From Lepas anatifera (lineage: Eukaryota; Arthropoda; Thecostraca; Lepadidae): a stretch of DNA of 64,000 bases. This document shows, piece by piece, positions 20,701 to 27,495 of the stretch; position 1 is the stretch's first letter, and the number at the start of each line of letters is the position of its first letter. The DNA lies in NCBI GenBank assembly GCA_034440635.1, contig JAOTON010001079.1:124001-188000 (forward strand), read 5' to 3'. A program made the translations under genes and the position numbers. A model generated the notes under the pieces. It did no database searches and was not told the DNA's origin. It saw only the letters and a program-made list of their open reading frames with translations.

Positions 20701-22052
20701 CAAGCTGGCCAAAAACGAGGACTACGTTCGATCTCAGGACTTCTGGGGTGTCTGCGGTAGAGTGGCCGCCAACCCCGTGGGAAACCCGATCATGTGGAAC
20801 TTCCTCAGGTAGGTAGTGAGGCTTTGCACGGGATGTGAACTGAGGGACCACTGGCAGTGAGGGTTGGCGTAACACAATTTCTCGGGTTTTATGGTTTTAT
20901 TCGGGACATGTTGAACGAGGTGATTTCTTGTGAAGAAAAAATAGGACAGGAAAGAACGGGACCGGGCAGACTTAAATGAGACGGAACGGGATAAATTGTG
21001 TGATGTATCCTCTCTCTCTCTCTCTCTCTCTCGCTCTGACTCTTGACTCTTGACTCTCACTCTGACTCTCACTCTGACTCTCACTCTGACATCTACTGGG
21101 TAGATTACATCATGGTAAAACAACTTCCGACCAAATCCATTCCACATCCGACATTTTTGCGTTAAATCCAGGTCGATCCGTTTGTATCACTCGATTAGAT
21201 ATCAATCCCTATCCCAAAAAGCACGACTAAATCAACAAAAAAAGTATCGAAATCCATATCGAGATCCGGAACTCTTCGAAACCCATCCGATTCATGGCTA
21301 TCATTACATTGTACATATATCCATTCAGACATCAACTTCATGATGTAGGGCATCAACTTCATGACGTTACTTGCGACACGTCTCTGCTAGATCCAATATT
21401 TTACTAAGCCTGGGCAGAGGTGATACCTTCTGAAAGAAAGCATGCAACGCCTTCCGGACAAAATTTGGTTTTTGGCAGTCTTTCTTTCGGATGGGGAGTA
21501 TTTAAAAGCCACATTGGGAAATCACGAAGTAAAATGAACAAAGGTCAGAGGGAAGGAAAACCTTCACCAATTGTGCGAGGGACAAGTTTGGGGGAGTCTT
21601 GAATTCAAACGTTTTTTTCCCATATGCATAAATGTACATATCTATAACTGCCGACTTACTTGAGCTTTACTGGGCAAATGCCCATAACTCTGGGGCTATT
21701 ATTTGTTCACATTGAGTCAAAATAAACCAGAGCAGCAGTCCAAGGCCCTTCAACCTCATCACGGAGGCGTCTTATCTCTGTCACCTCCCTCAGGTCAGAG
21801 TGGGCCTCCTACCTCGTGCCTCGATTCACCCTCAACGAACGGTACATGGGCTTCCTGGTGCCAAAGATCACGGCGAACTTCCACACGGAGCAGCAGCTGC
21901 AGGAGATGCGCGACTTCTTCGCGCGCTACCCCAAGGCGGGGGCGGGAGAGAGGTCGCGGCGAGAGGCCTTGGAGACCACTCAGGCAAACATCAACTGGCT
22001 CAAGAACCACAAGGACAGCGTGATGAGCTGGCTCAGCGCCCGCAAGGCGTGA
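2578..22052 (+). CDS. M1-family zinc aminopeptidase (aminopeptidase N-like), 16 exons, 5' end missing
   Basis: Gene-level entry. The exons join in phase into 810 residues and a TGA stop. The product should be a zinc exopeptidase that removes N-terminal amino acids from peptides. In order: end of the N-terminal beta domain ([18 protein letters not shown]-type box), a GAMEH box where the family has GAMEN, the zinc site [10 protein letters not shown] with third ligand in WLNEGFA, the catalytic Tyr region (ISYAK then GASILRML, split by an intron), a beta-sandwich segment (GYYRVNYD), and the ERAP1-like helical C-terminal domain ending WLSARKA. No C-terminal GPI-anchor signal is visible, so a type II membrane anchor in the missing N terminus is likely (inference). 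Intron phases agree at every junction. Exons are much more GC-rich than introns. Several introns have tandem copies of the exon edge. The family is certain; the subtype (APN, APA or ERAP-like) and substrate are not. Confidence 0.95.
2732..3080 (+). repeat. 53-bp minisatellite made of an exon end plus splice donor, seven copies
   Basis: The end of the preceding exon, GAGACCGGACTGAAACG, with its donor GTAA recurs every 52-53 bases. GT positions are 2754, 2807, 2860, 2913, 2966 and 3018; a seventh copy near 3070 has lost its donor. Use of any later donor would read an in-frame TAA formed by the first GTAA, so only the first supports the enzyme. Confidence 0.93.
3281..3473. mobile_element. hAT-like MITE in intron
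   Basis: Ends CATGGGCGCC and GGCGCCCCTG, flanked by a perfect 8-bp direct repeat TCAGCACC on both sides. Body is G/C-rich. No coding capacity. Confidence 0.8.
3608..3755 (+). CDS. Aminopeptidase, window exon 2
   Basis: Acceptor GTCTTCCAG. One base completes Arg, then 49 codons MMATSKFQ to LSNMPVE; donor GAG|GTGGGT. It contains the M1 hallmark [11 protein letters not shown] and the LSNMP box. Confidence 0.95.
3756..5418. other. Intron, nothing coding; one internal duplication
   Basis: A segment around 4590-4690 (GGTCATTGCCAACAAACC...) is repeated in diverged form around 5085-5190. A dispersed AT-rich repeat (TGGATCTGGTTTGGATTGAC, 4003-4022) resembles segments near 12915 and 14110. No gene seen. 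Confidence 0.5.
5419..5530 (+). CDS. Aminopeptidase, window exon 3
   Basis: Acceptor CTGCACAG, 37 codons [10 protein letters not shown] to CDFVYK plus one base; donor AAAG|GTCAGA. Encodes the strand with [13 protein letters not shown], equivalent to the MSTYLLAF-type segment before the Zn domain. Confidence 0.93.
5531..6146. other. Intron, nothing recognised
   Basis: AT-rich. The last part carries CCATGACATCCTC (6124-6136) just before the acceptor; the same 13-mer precedes the acceptor at 14167. Confidence 0.5.
6147..6357 (+). CDS. Aminopeptidase, window exon 4 (GAMEH box)
   Basis: Acceptor CTCCGCAG, then [18 protein letters not shown] (first codon split), about 71 residues to GLITYR; donor AG|GTAAAG. 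Contains [13 protein letters not shown] and [13 protein letters not shown]. The Glu of the exopeptidase box is present, but the residue that is Asn in GAMEN is His (codon CAC at 6334-6336). Confidence 0.95.
6358..7392. other. Intron, nothing recognised
   Basis: AT-rich non-coding sequence. Short open frames show no family resemblance. Confidence 0.5.
7393..7597 (+). CDS. Aminopeptidase, window exon 5 (zinc site)
   Basis: Acceptor GTTACAG. One base completes Arg, then 68 codons ETNLLYNE to HPDWDI; donor ATT|GTGAGT. Contains [16 protein letters not shown] (HEXXH, the two His zinc ligands and catalytic Glu) and [12 protein letters not shown] (third zinc ligand Glu). All catalytic residues intact. 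Confidence 0.97.
7855..7946 (+). repeat. Tandem copies of a splice acceptor before exon 6
   Basis: Three copies of a roughly 36-base unit of the form CACATCTAACCTCTCGAATGACCCTCAGAACAG. The last copy contains the real acceptor CCCTCAG|AACAGC; the upstream ones carry CCCTCAG|AACAGT and CCTTCAA|AACAGC. Confidence 0.8.
7942..8076 (+). CDS. Aminopeptidase, window exon 6
   Basis: 45 codons, phase 0 at both ends: [16 protein letters not shown] to DAISYAK; donor AAG|GTGGGT. The start at AACAGC gives exactly the family spacing from WD to the DDVQRV helix. Carries SHPIVQPV and the catalytic Tyr in ISYAK. Confidence 0.93.
8077..9391. other. Intron, nothing recognised
   Basis: Non-coding. A short GT run (9372-9384) precedes the next acceptor. 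Possible decayed MITE around 8396-8530. Confidence 0.45.
9392..9499 (+). CDS. Aminopeptidase, window exon 7
   Basis: Acceptor GTCGGCAG, 36 codons [11 protein letters not shown] to YKNAVTK, phase 0 both sides; donor AAG|GTAGGC. Continues the catalytic-Tyr helix (family pattern KGASVLRML). Confidence 0.95.
9807..9962. mobile_element. hAT-like MITE ending 23 bases before a splice acceptor
   Basis: Ends CAGTGGGGGATACTAG and CTGGATCCGTCACTG. The flanking 8-mers CTTGACAT and TTTGACAT are a near-perfect target duplication. The next exon starts at 9986, so only 23 bases (the 8-bp duplication and the pyrimidine tract) separate element and exon. Confidence 0.8.
9986..10179 (+). CDS. Aminopeptidase, window exon 8
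   Basis: Acceptor CTTTCCAG, 64 codons [10 protein letters not shown] to SDTPY plus two bases; donor AA|GTTAGT. Contains [14 protein letters not shown], the family's TWTxQxGFPV box, and VTQRRFL. Confidence 0.95.
10180..10890. other. Intron, nothing recognised
   Basis: AT-rich with no coding signal. The remainder of the intron is a tandem array of the acceptor region. Confidence 0.5.
10891..11110 (+). repeat. Tandem copies of acceptor plus exon start
   Basis: About four imperfect units of form CGGCAGCTACCGCTGAAGAT followed by CCCGGTAACAAATAACGG. The last unit is the true exon boundary CGGTAG|CTACCGATGGGAGATCCCTGTGAC. The array is therefore built from the exon's own first ~25 bases. Confidence 0.85.
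11086..11169 (+). CDS. Aminopeptidase, window exon 9
   Basis: One base completes Asn, then 27 codons [14 protein letters not shown] to HLEDS plus two bases; donor AG|GTAAAC. Matches the YxWxIP beta strand of the M1 sandwich domain. Confidence 0.93.
11284..11433 (+). repeat. Tandem copies of acceptor plus exon start before exon 10
   Basis: About five units of 34-37 bases: GTTTCAG|TATCACGATCCTCAGCTGTCGACTC. Copies start near 11284, 11312, 11349 and 11383; the true boundary is TTTCAG|TATCACGATCCCTGTGG at 11423. Most copies keep an intact pyrimidine-AG. Confidence 0.88.
11423..11552 (+). CDS. Aminopeptidase, window exon 10
   Basis: One base completes Ser, then 43 codons [11 protein letters not shown] to ALVNDSQ; donor CAG|GTAAGG. 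Contains [12 protein letters not shown], the family's GYYRVNYD box. Both its acceptor and its donor are tandemly duplicated in the flanking introns. Confidence 0.95.
11515..11641 (+). repeat. 43-bp triplication of an exon end and donor
   Basis: GGCGCGCCCTCAG...CAGTCAGGTAAG occurs at 11515, 11558 and 11601. The first two copies keep CAG|GTAAGG. In the third the donor GT has become AT (CAGATAAC). Splicing at the second donor would add 43 bases and shift the frame. Confidence 0.95.
11642..12091. other. Intron remainder, nothing recognised
   Basis: Non-coding between the donor triplication and exon 11. Confidence 0.5.
12092..12295 (+). CDS. Aminopeptidase, window exon 11
   Basis: Acceptor CTCTCCGCAG, 68 codons [15 protein letters not shown] to TEVYSAYR, phase 0 both ends; donor AGG|GTACGT. 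Contains [16 protein letters not shown], the family's R(A/S)xLIxDAFxLA helix at the start of the C-terminal domain. Confidence 0.95.
12262..12475 (+). repeat. 53-59-bp tandem copies of an exon end and donor, four units
   Basis: Units CACTGAGGTGTACTCGGCGT followed by ACAGG|GTACGT. GT dinucleotides lie at 12296, 12349, 12408 and 12467; the first three keep GTACGT. Using a later donor would include an in-frame TGA shortly after the first. Confidence 0.88.
12476..12979. other. Intron remainder with dispersed AT-rich repeat
   Basis: 12840-12960 contains TTGGATCTGGATCTTCTTAG, a sequence type also near 14108, 17020 and 22090. No gene seen. Confidence 0.45.
12980..13053 (+). CDS. Aminopeptidase, window exon 12
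   Basis: Acceptor GTTTTCAG, 24 codons [16 protein letters not shown] to GTHLQ plus two bases; donor AA|GTGAGA. Matches the family helix ending in LGW. Confidence 0.93.
13054..13687. other. Intron, nothing recognised
   Basis: Non-coding. A short block at 13455-13500 has several AGGTCA/TGACCT half-sites, possibly a remnant of the RGGTCA-rich elements described elsewhere. Confidence 0.4.
13688..13925 (+). repeat. Pyrimidine-rich imperfect repeat
   Basis: Degenerate repeats of CTCCATCTC, TTCTCCTACTCCT and CTTCCCCATC. No coding signal; frames through it are low complexity. Confidence 0.75.
14046..14166 (+). repeat. Duplicated acceptor region before exon 13
   Basis: TTCTTGACCATGACATCCTC followed by TACTCGGTACCCATCGCACAG (upstream) and by TTCTTGGTACCCCCTCCGACAG (at the exon). 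Two copies about 80 bases apart, each ending in CAG. The inner 13-mer CCATGACATCCTC also precedes the acceptor at 6147. Confidence 0.7.
14167..14327 (+). CDS. Aminopeptidase, window exon 13
   Basis: One base completes Lys, then 53 codons [15 protein letters not shown] to YGMQQL plus one base; donor CA|GTAAGT. Contains the family's ACxxGHxxCL and [12 protein letters not shown] patterns. Its donor seeds a long minisatellite. Confidence 0.94.
14326..15276 (+). repeat. 36-bp minisatellite carrying a splice donor in each unit, about 26 copies
   Basis: Unit CAGTAAGTGACACTGGGGTT plus TGACACTCAGCAGGGG. The first unit begins at the real donor of exon 13 (CTCA|GTAAGTGACAC). Most units keep GTAAGT or GTGAGT, and an acceptor-like TTTGACACTCAG. 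Reading on past the true donor gives an in-frame TGA at once. Open frames on the minus strand arise because the unit length is a multiple of three. Confidence 0.95.
15277..15626. other. Intron remainder, nothing recognised
   Basis: Non-coding. The alternative acceptor at ACAATGCAG (15592) would also keep the frame but would insert residues relative to the family. Confidence 0.4.
15627..15718 (+). CDS. Aminopeptidase, window exon 14
   Basis: Acceptor CTCGGCAG; two bases complete Asn, then 30 codons [17 protein letters not shown] to TSGLAA, phase 0 end; donor GCG|GTGAGT. The start was chosen because it restores family spacing between YGM and the DAWxxMWxRY helix. Confidence 0.88.
15719..17082. 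other. Intron, nothing recognised
   Basis: Large intron with no coding signal. 16805-17055 is another copy of the dispersed AT-rich repeat with TTGGAT and ATCTTAGCCACGAC motifs. Confidence 0.45.
17083..19760. mobile_element. 2.7-kb inverted repeat (foldback-like element) in an intron
   Basis: 17095-18240 and 18525-19750 are diverged reverse complements. Examples: GGCCATGTCGTGATCACCAC at 17093 with GTGGTGATCACGACATGGCC at 19728, and GCATCTGTGCCAGCAAGAAA near 17949 with its complement near 18815. Arms are about 1.1-1.2 kb with a spacer near 18250-18520. Frames such as 17805-17987 contain stops and match no family I recognise. It may be a Foldback-type or decayed TIR transposon. Confidence 0.85.
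20080..20420. mobile_element. hAT-like MITE, CATTGGCGGACGCAG family
   Basis: TIRs CATTGGCGGACGCAG and CTGCGTCCGCCCCTG with flanking 8-mers CTGGTACC/ATGGTACC. It contains a short internal repeat (GTGTTTACACTAGGTCTGT, two copies). The same family occurs in reverse orientation at 23285-23619. Confidence 0.85.
20669..20808 (+). CDS. Aminopeptidase, window exon 15
   Basis: Acceptor GCCGGCAG, 46 codons [14 protein letters not shown] to IMWNFL plus two bases; donor AG|GTAGGT. Matches the late C-terminal helices ([16 protein letters not shown]; family pattern RxQDxxxVxxxVAxNPxG). Confidence 0.95.
21005..21092 (+). repeat. CT microsatellite with GACTCT repeats
   Basis: A (CT)n run followed by repeats of CACTCTGACTCT. 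Intronic, near exon 15. Confidence 0.9.
21093..21793. other. Intron remainder, nothing recognised
   Basis: AT-rich, no coding signal. Confidence 0.45.
21794..22052 (+). CDS. Aminopeptidase, last exon with stop
   Basis: Acceptor CTCCCTCAG. One base completes Arg, then 85 codons [17 protein letters not shown] to WLSARKA and TGA (22050-22052). Contains [14 protein letters not shown] and the final helix [18 protein letters not shown], as in the C terminus of M1 enzymes. No hydrophobic tail, so no GPI anchor. Confidence 0.96.
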
Positions 22053-23284
22053 GTGGCGCCTGAGGCTCCGGTTGAACTAGAGTACATCCTGGATCGGATA
22101 TTTGAGTGAAGATACGATCCAATCCAGCCAACTAATCAGAACCAATTGTGCATGTGTTTTTGGGTCTGGATATTGAAATGGCTCTTGTTTAAATTTTAGT
22201 CGACTTAGGATGTATTTTTTTCATTTATGGATCGGATTTTGATTGATAATCAAAGTGTGCAAATGGACTGACCGTGATTTGTGGGTGAACCTGCAGCCTG
22301 GATCTAGATTGTCTGGGCCATCATAGGTAGAACGCGACGCTCCGAGTGGTGTGCTTCCAGTGTCAACCGTGGGAGGCCCAGCCGAAGTCTGAGAAATGGT
22401 TTGTCACTCAGTGTGGAGCCATATATGCATAGCGAGCATGGGTCTGAAGAGTTTTAGCACGTGTATACATAGTACCGATGTGCTTAGAAGTAGGAGGTAC
22501 TTACGTGGTTAGGGTGTGTCCAGAGAGATGTTTAAGAAGTGCGAGGATGTGTCTAGAGACATTTTTAAGAGATACACGTATAGCAGTGATATGTGTGGAG
22601 ACTGTTCTTAAAGAGGTGCATAGACGATGATGATGTATCTGAAGATTGTTCGAAGTGGTGCATCGCCGAGGATGTGTTAAGAGCCTTTTAAATAGGTCAT
22701 ACACGGCGACGATGTGTTTAGAGACTTACGAGATACATGATAGTGTGGAGGTAAAGGTACTGTTTAAGAGGTGCAATATGGATGGGAGGAGAGGAGCCAC
22801 GAAGCATGTCTATATCGCGTTAAAAGCGCCCAATATTTTCCTAGTTGTTTCTGTTGGTCTGAACAAATGCTCTATCGCCATACATTCTTACCGTCTTCCA
22901 CAATACTTGCTTGTAAGTCTTAAACCGTCCACCCTCGTAAACTGTGAATATATTTCAGAGTTGTGTATTATGTTGTGTGTAATGCTGGGGTGAAAATAAC
23001 AAAGAACGCCAGTGGTTACTTGTTTTATTGACATTACAATCAAGAGCATATATTTAATTTTTCAGTCTCGTGGCAACATTGGTGCTCTTCGAAAGGGGAT
23101 AACAGGGTGTTTAGCGACGCCAGTCAGCGATCACTGAAACCTGATATGGAGATAGCTGAAATTCTTGCTACGGTAATCCTGCGCTCCTCGCGGTTAGCCG
23201 GGATACCTGTTTGCAAAATATTGCTCCTGTATGATGTGGGGACAATCTTGACCTCCAAGGATTCAAAAGATATGCGACATGACC
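22053..23284. other. 3' flank of the aminopeptidase, nothing coding
   Basis: A diverged copy of the dispersed AT-rich repeat lies at 22085-22330. A degenerate tandem repeat of about 45 bases (GATGTGTTTAGAGAC-type, roughly six units) lies at 22505-22780. No canonical AATAAA was found close to the stop. Confidence 0.45.
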
Positions 23285-23619
23285 CAAGGGCGGACGCAGA
23301 CCCGAGTTTTGGGGGGGGCAAACCCATGTCTGCCTCTCTTCCTGGGGGGGGGGGGTGGGAGCGAATATTTTTTTTGCTCTACAGACCTAGTGTAAACACC
23401 TTTTTCAGTGCTCGACAGACCTAGTATAAGCTACCTCTCCAAGTACATAATCGCTCTCCGGGGGGCGGGGAGCGAAGCGAATATTTTTTTGCTCTACAGA
23501 CCTAGTGTAAACACCTTTTTTCGAAAAAATTTCCGGCGTTTGGGGGCCAAAAGATAGTTTGGCCCCCCTTCCAGCGCTTTGGGGGCATGGCCGGAATGGC
23601 CCCCCTGTGTCCGCCAATG
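23285..23619. mobile_element. hAT-like MITE, reverse copy of the 20080 family
   Basis: Ends CAAGGGCGGACGCAG and TGTGTCCGCCAATG, flanked by a perfect 8-bp repeat ACATGACC. The interior matches the 20080-20420 element in reverse complement. Confidence 0.88.
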
Positions 23620-24689
23620 ACATGACCTAGTAAGGTCACATTATTACCTTGACCTTGGGTCTTGACTTTGGCATCATATAAATTGGCCCAAAAATACAGC
23701 ATAAATTTGATATCTTCACTTTCAATTACAAGATAAATCGCAGAGAGGTGGAAGCAGGGAGTTCAAGGGAAAGGCTGACCTTACCTGTAAATCCAGAGGT
23801 TTTCCACGTTGAAATTCTCTAAAAAAGAATCAAAATGGGCATAGTGGAAACTAGTCGGACTAGAAAATCATTTGGAAAGCGAAACATGTCACAAGAATGA
23901 CAGGCTGAAGTTAACATAAAGCCTTGTTCCAGCTGTCAGCACAGTTTTGTCAGCACCAATCAGCGGGCCGCGTTGCGCCTACGTCACAGGACTGTAGCCT
24001 CTCCCCGGAAACTAGTTCTAGAGGTTTTACGGGCTGATGGCCTGCTGTTTGCGCTGATGAAAAATAGTAAGTGCACGAAGTGGCAGCCTAATATTTTTTA
24101 ATGGCATAAAGGTTTAAGTTCCCTTTGCTAAGCACAAACAAGAGGCGATTATGGCGCTGATGTTTCTTTTCTGGAGGAGAGGTTAGAGGTCCTGCTGACA
24201 GAACTGTGCTGACAGCTGGAACAGGCATAAGTGTCGCCACCGGCAAAAAAGTGGGGGGCCAGCCAAACTTCAACCTGATGCTGACAGGAAACTTTCAACG
24301 TCAGGACCAAAAACTGTTCGAATTTGGGCTCTTCGTTGCCTCCCGCAGCGGCTGGATATAAGAATGTCCGGTTTTCTCTCATTTTGACTGAGATCAGGAA
24401 ATTTTTGGCCAAAAGTGGGGGGCCAAGCCCCCCTGGCCCCCCTTTTCCGACGCGTATGGGAACAGGCCTTAGTTTCAGACCAATCCCCCTCACTCTCAGG
24501 CGCAGTATCGTCACCTTATCTCCAGTTATACTAGCCCAGTAACAATGCAAACCTAAGATAGCTCCAGTATCGTCTAGCAAAGCGGACTTTGCCAACAAAC
24601 ACTCTGTTTTATAAATATGGGCTCTCAGATACTGACAAAGTAAAATATGTCATATTTACTTAAAATCCATTCAGCACAAATTCTGGCTA
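23620..24689. other. Intergenic, no gene; partial MITE
   Basis: 24230-24460 looks like a decayed GGGGGCC-rich MITE. A short sequence AGCTGTCAGCACAGTTTTGTCAG (23932 onward) recurs near 58678, so it is dispersed. Nothing coding. Confidence 0.4.
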
Positions 24690-25195
24690 TACCACGCCGT
24701 TTGAATGTTGTGGCGAGCAGACAGTTCGCCACAATATTGGTGTCGAGCAGTCTGCTGCTCAGAACAGTGAAGAAACTTGATAATTCCAAATGAAATAACA
24801 TGCTGATCATCGGCCAGGAGGTGCTGTTGATTTAGATACTGCAAAAGTTGATTCAATGCTATTTTCTCGACAATTTTACAAATAGTGGGAATCGTTGTGA
24901 CCGGTCTAAAGTCAGCTGCGATAGATGGATCGCCTTTTTTATGCAGCGGAATGACTAACGCCGACTTCCATTTTGGAGGTACCGGTTACGAAACAAAGCT
25001 AGAGTTAAAAATACGCAAAAAAAAACGCCCGATGATAGGAAAGCCGATTTTCACAACTTTGACCGGTATATCATCTTGAATGAGAGAATCCTTGTTCGGC
25101 ATCGAGAAAACAATTTTCTGCAGTTTATCCAAAGTAACCGGGGCAAGTCTAAGACTGCCTGAATTTACCCTCGGTAAGCGAGTACTGAGGGCCAC
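24690..25195 (-). pseudogene. LINE reverse transcriptase remnant
   Basis: On the minus strand, in broken frames, one can read QDDIPVKVVKIGFPIIG, FNSSFVSGTVPPKWKSALVI, PLHKKGDPSIAADFRPVT, KIVEKIALNQLLQYLNQQ. These are the N-terminal reverse-transcriptase segments of Jockey/CR1-type non-LTR elements (GIPVKVLK, PxxWKxAxVIPLHK, YRPIS, EKxxxxQLxxYL). Stops and frame changes show it is dead. It lacks the YxDD region. Confidence 0.78.
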
Positions 25196-25655
25196 TCGTC
25201 CTGAGCATCTAAACTATGTATCCACTTCGTCTCGCGTGGTTTTACCTATTGAAGCAAAATATTTGTTTAGATCATCTGGACTTAAATTATCTGGCTCATT
25301 CTTCTGATTATCCCGCTCGACCGCTAGAAAAAAACTAGTTCAGCAACAAAACTGAATGGATTGAAAAAAACTATTTGGTACCTAATGGTTTGTTATTTCA
25401 GGTTGGGTCGTGCCTGTTTCCGTTACTGTTTAAATTTTAGCCGCTAGGGGTTCGGGTGTCAGCTTAGCCCTCGCACTCCTCTCAAAATTTTACTAAATGT
25501 GAGGGGGTTATTTCTCTAGAACGGCTTGATGGATAATTTTAAGTCCTGCATCATTTTTTCACTTCAATTGAGAATTTATGTCGCATCAATCACTCTGCTC
25601 GACAAATTCAATTTTTTGATCATCGAGTTAGGGAGGTGTAAACAAGCACTAACAT
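25196..25655. other. Intergenic, nothing recognised
   Basis: Possibly continuation of the LINE remnant; no clear motif. Confidence 0.35.
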
Positions 25656-25854
25656 CATTGGCGGATCCAGGAGCAACGTTTGAAGGGGGCCAAACCAACG
25701 TTTTGGGTGGGTGGCTAAATTGAAGAAAAAATCTTAAAAATATAGTGCTTTTAATGAAAAACGGCTAAAATGTGGTCCTTTTGGGGGCCAAATATACTAT
25801 TTTAGGCTTTCGAGGGGGCCACGGCCCCTTTGGTCCCCCTTGGATCCGCCATTG
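25656..25854. mobile_element. hAT-like MITE
   Basis: Ends CATTGGCGGATCCAG and TTGGATCCGCCATTG, flanked by a perfect 8-bp direct repeat ACTAACAT. Body contains GGGGGCCAAA motifs. A sister copy lies at 36592-36784. Confidence 0.9.
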
Positions 25855-26248
25855 ACTAACATTATCCTCGGTCTTAGGCTTTGCAACCCAAAGAGGCAAC
25901 CCTTGCAACCCTTAGGCTTTGTTCCCCAAAACTCTTGCAAACGTTTTAGTTATGTTAAAAGACAAAGATAACATGTGAACACTTACTTATTTCACAAACA
26001 CTTATTTCCCATATGTGGAAACACAAAGATAACATTGAACACTTACAAACTGAAATAACACATCGACAATTATCAGTCCATTGAAAACACATGGCAAAAT
26101 TAATGGAAGAGAACATCAGTTCGCAGAGAGATGGGCTGAATGAAGGTCCATTGCAACCGCATCAACGTTTGTAAACACACTGGCGCTCACACCCACACGT
26201 CAACACTTTTCAGACACCCACATCCCAACAAAATTCATACCATCAATC
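25855..26248. other. Intergenic, nothing recognised
   Basis: AT-rich with short imperfect duplications (AACACTTAC...). No gene seen. Confidence 0.4.
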
Positions 26249-26402
26249 CAGCGGCGGATCCAGGACTTCATTTCGGGGGCTTAGGGTCTGAGCCTCCCCG
26301 CCATTGCCTCGAATAAGTCTCCACCTATGTATTAACTATAGGCACTTGGACATTTGGGTGGGGGGGGGGCTTAAACCCAACTAGCCCTTGTGTCCGCCAC
26401 TG
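26249..26402. mobile_element. hAT-like MITE
   Basis: Ends CAGCGGCGGATCCAG and GTGTCCGCCACTG. Flanking 8-mers CATCAATC/CAACAAGC agree at 6 of 8 positions. Confidence 0.7.
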
Positions 26403-27136
26403 CAACAAGCGCATGCAATCCCTTGCCCCCACGCCCGCACTGCGCTACCGCTATTGCATTTTACTGATTTGGCCCCCTGATGTAGACGTAATAGCGAAAC
26501 ATTGAGCTGATTAATGAGTACATACTTAAAATAACAATAATTTTGAAGTGGTTTGGCTTACACATGGGCTTTCCTCAATTTGTATTTAAATCAATTTCAA
26601 TTTAAGCGCATTTACGGTATTTTTATGACAATCTACTTGAAGAGCATTGGAACTAAAAATCAAGTTTTTTATTACTTTTGTTCTTAGATAATTATTCCAA
26701 ATGTAAGAAGAAAAAGTGGCGCCTCCACCAGAAAAGTCCACCCCTCCCCCACCAGCAAAGCGGTCATCCCTAACAAAAATCACTGGATCCGCCACCAAAT
26801 GCAAAGCGCACAGTGCCAGCCCAGCCAGCCCCAGGCCGTTTCCATGGCTATCACTTCATGCTTATGTAAGAACCACGGAACGCATCTCACTCTCCTCTCT
26901 GGCTTACACAGCAAGCCACAGCGCACTGAAGCCCAACAACACGCACAGGGACGTAGGAACCGGGGGGCAGGGGGCAGCTGCCCCCCCAACTTTCATGATT
27001 CTTAACCATTAACCCTATGGCGTTGACTGGAAAGAAATGACTTGAAAATTCCCGCTGCCCCCCCAACTTTGAACATAGTTCCAACGCTCCTGAACACGCA
27101 CAATTGCAGCCACATCGCCCTCACTACCATACTTAA
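26403..27136. other. Putative 3' UTR and flank of zinc-finger tail B
   Basis: Minus-strand sequence downstream of the stop at 27137. A minus-strand AATAAA occurs at 26668-26673, about 465 bases after the stop. It is the nearest candidate poly(A) signal I noticed, unproven. MITE fragments (GGATCCGCCACC near 26790) are present. Confidence 0.3.
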
Positions 27137-27495
27137 TCACCACCTCGGGGAACTCTGCTCGACAACCCACGGCACATTCCACCGACCTTGCTCCAGTACA
27201 GCCTCCAGCATCCTCCCCTGTTCTCGAGTTCCCTGCTGTGCCACTCTCATACCGTTGGCCATATGTCCCGGAGCCAGCGCCAGCGGCTGCACCCTTCTGG
27301 GGGCCAGTCGGTGCACCTCAGCCGGTGACATCTGGTGCTGCTTCTCAAGGTGACTGCGCAGGTAGACCAGACTGCAGTAGGCGACGCCGCACAGGGGACA
27401 GCGCGTGGAGCGCTCGTGATGTCGGTGCTGGTGGTTGGTGAGGCTGCGTCGGTTGTTGAAGTGAAGCTTGCACTGTTTACACTGGAAGCCACCGG
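27137..27495 (-). CDS. Alternative last exon B: C2H2 finger pair
   Basis: Acceptor CCCTCATGCAG. Two bases complete a codon, then 118 residues and a stop. Finger 1: [20 protein letters not shown] then HRH. Finger 2: [20 protein letters not shown] then QH. After the fingers comes [15 protein letters not shown] and a 50-residue tail ending VVEQSSPRW. The conserved aromatic/hydrophobic core positions of C2H2 fingers are present. Upstream (higher coordinates) the intron starts with a GTCAGA-rich tandem repeat. Confidence 0.9.
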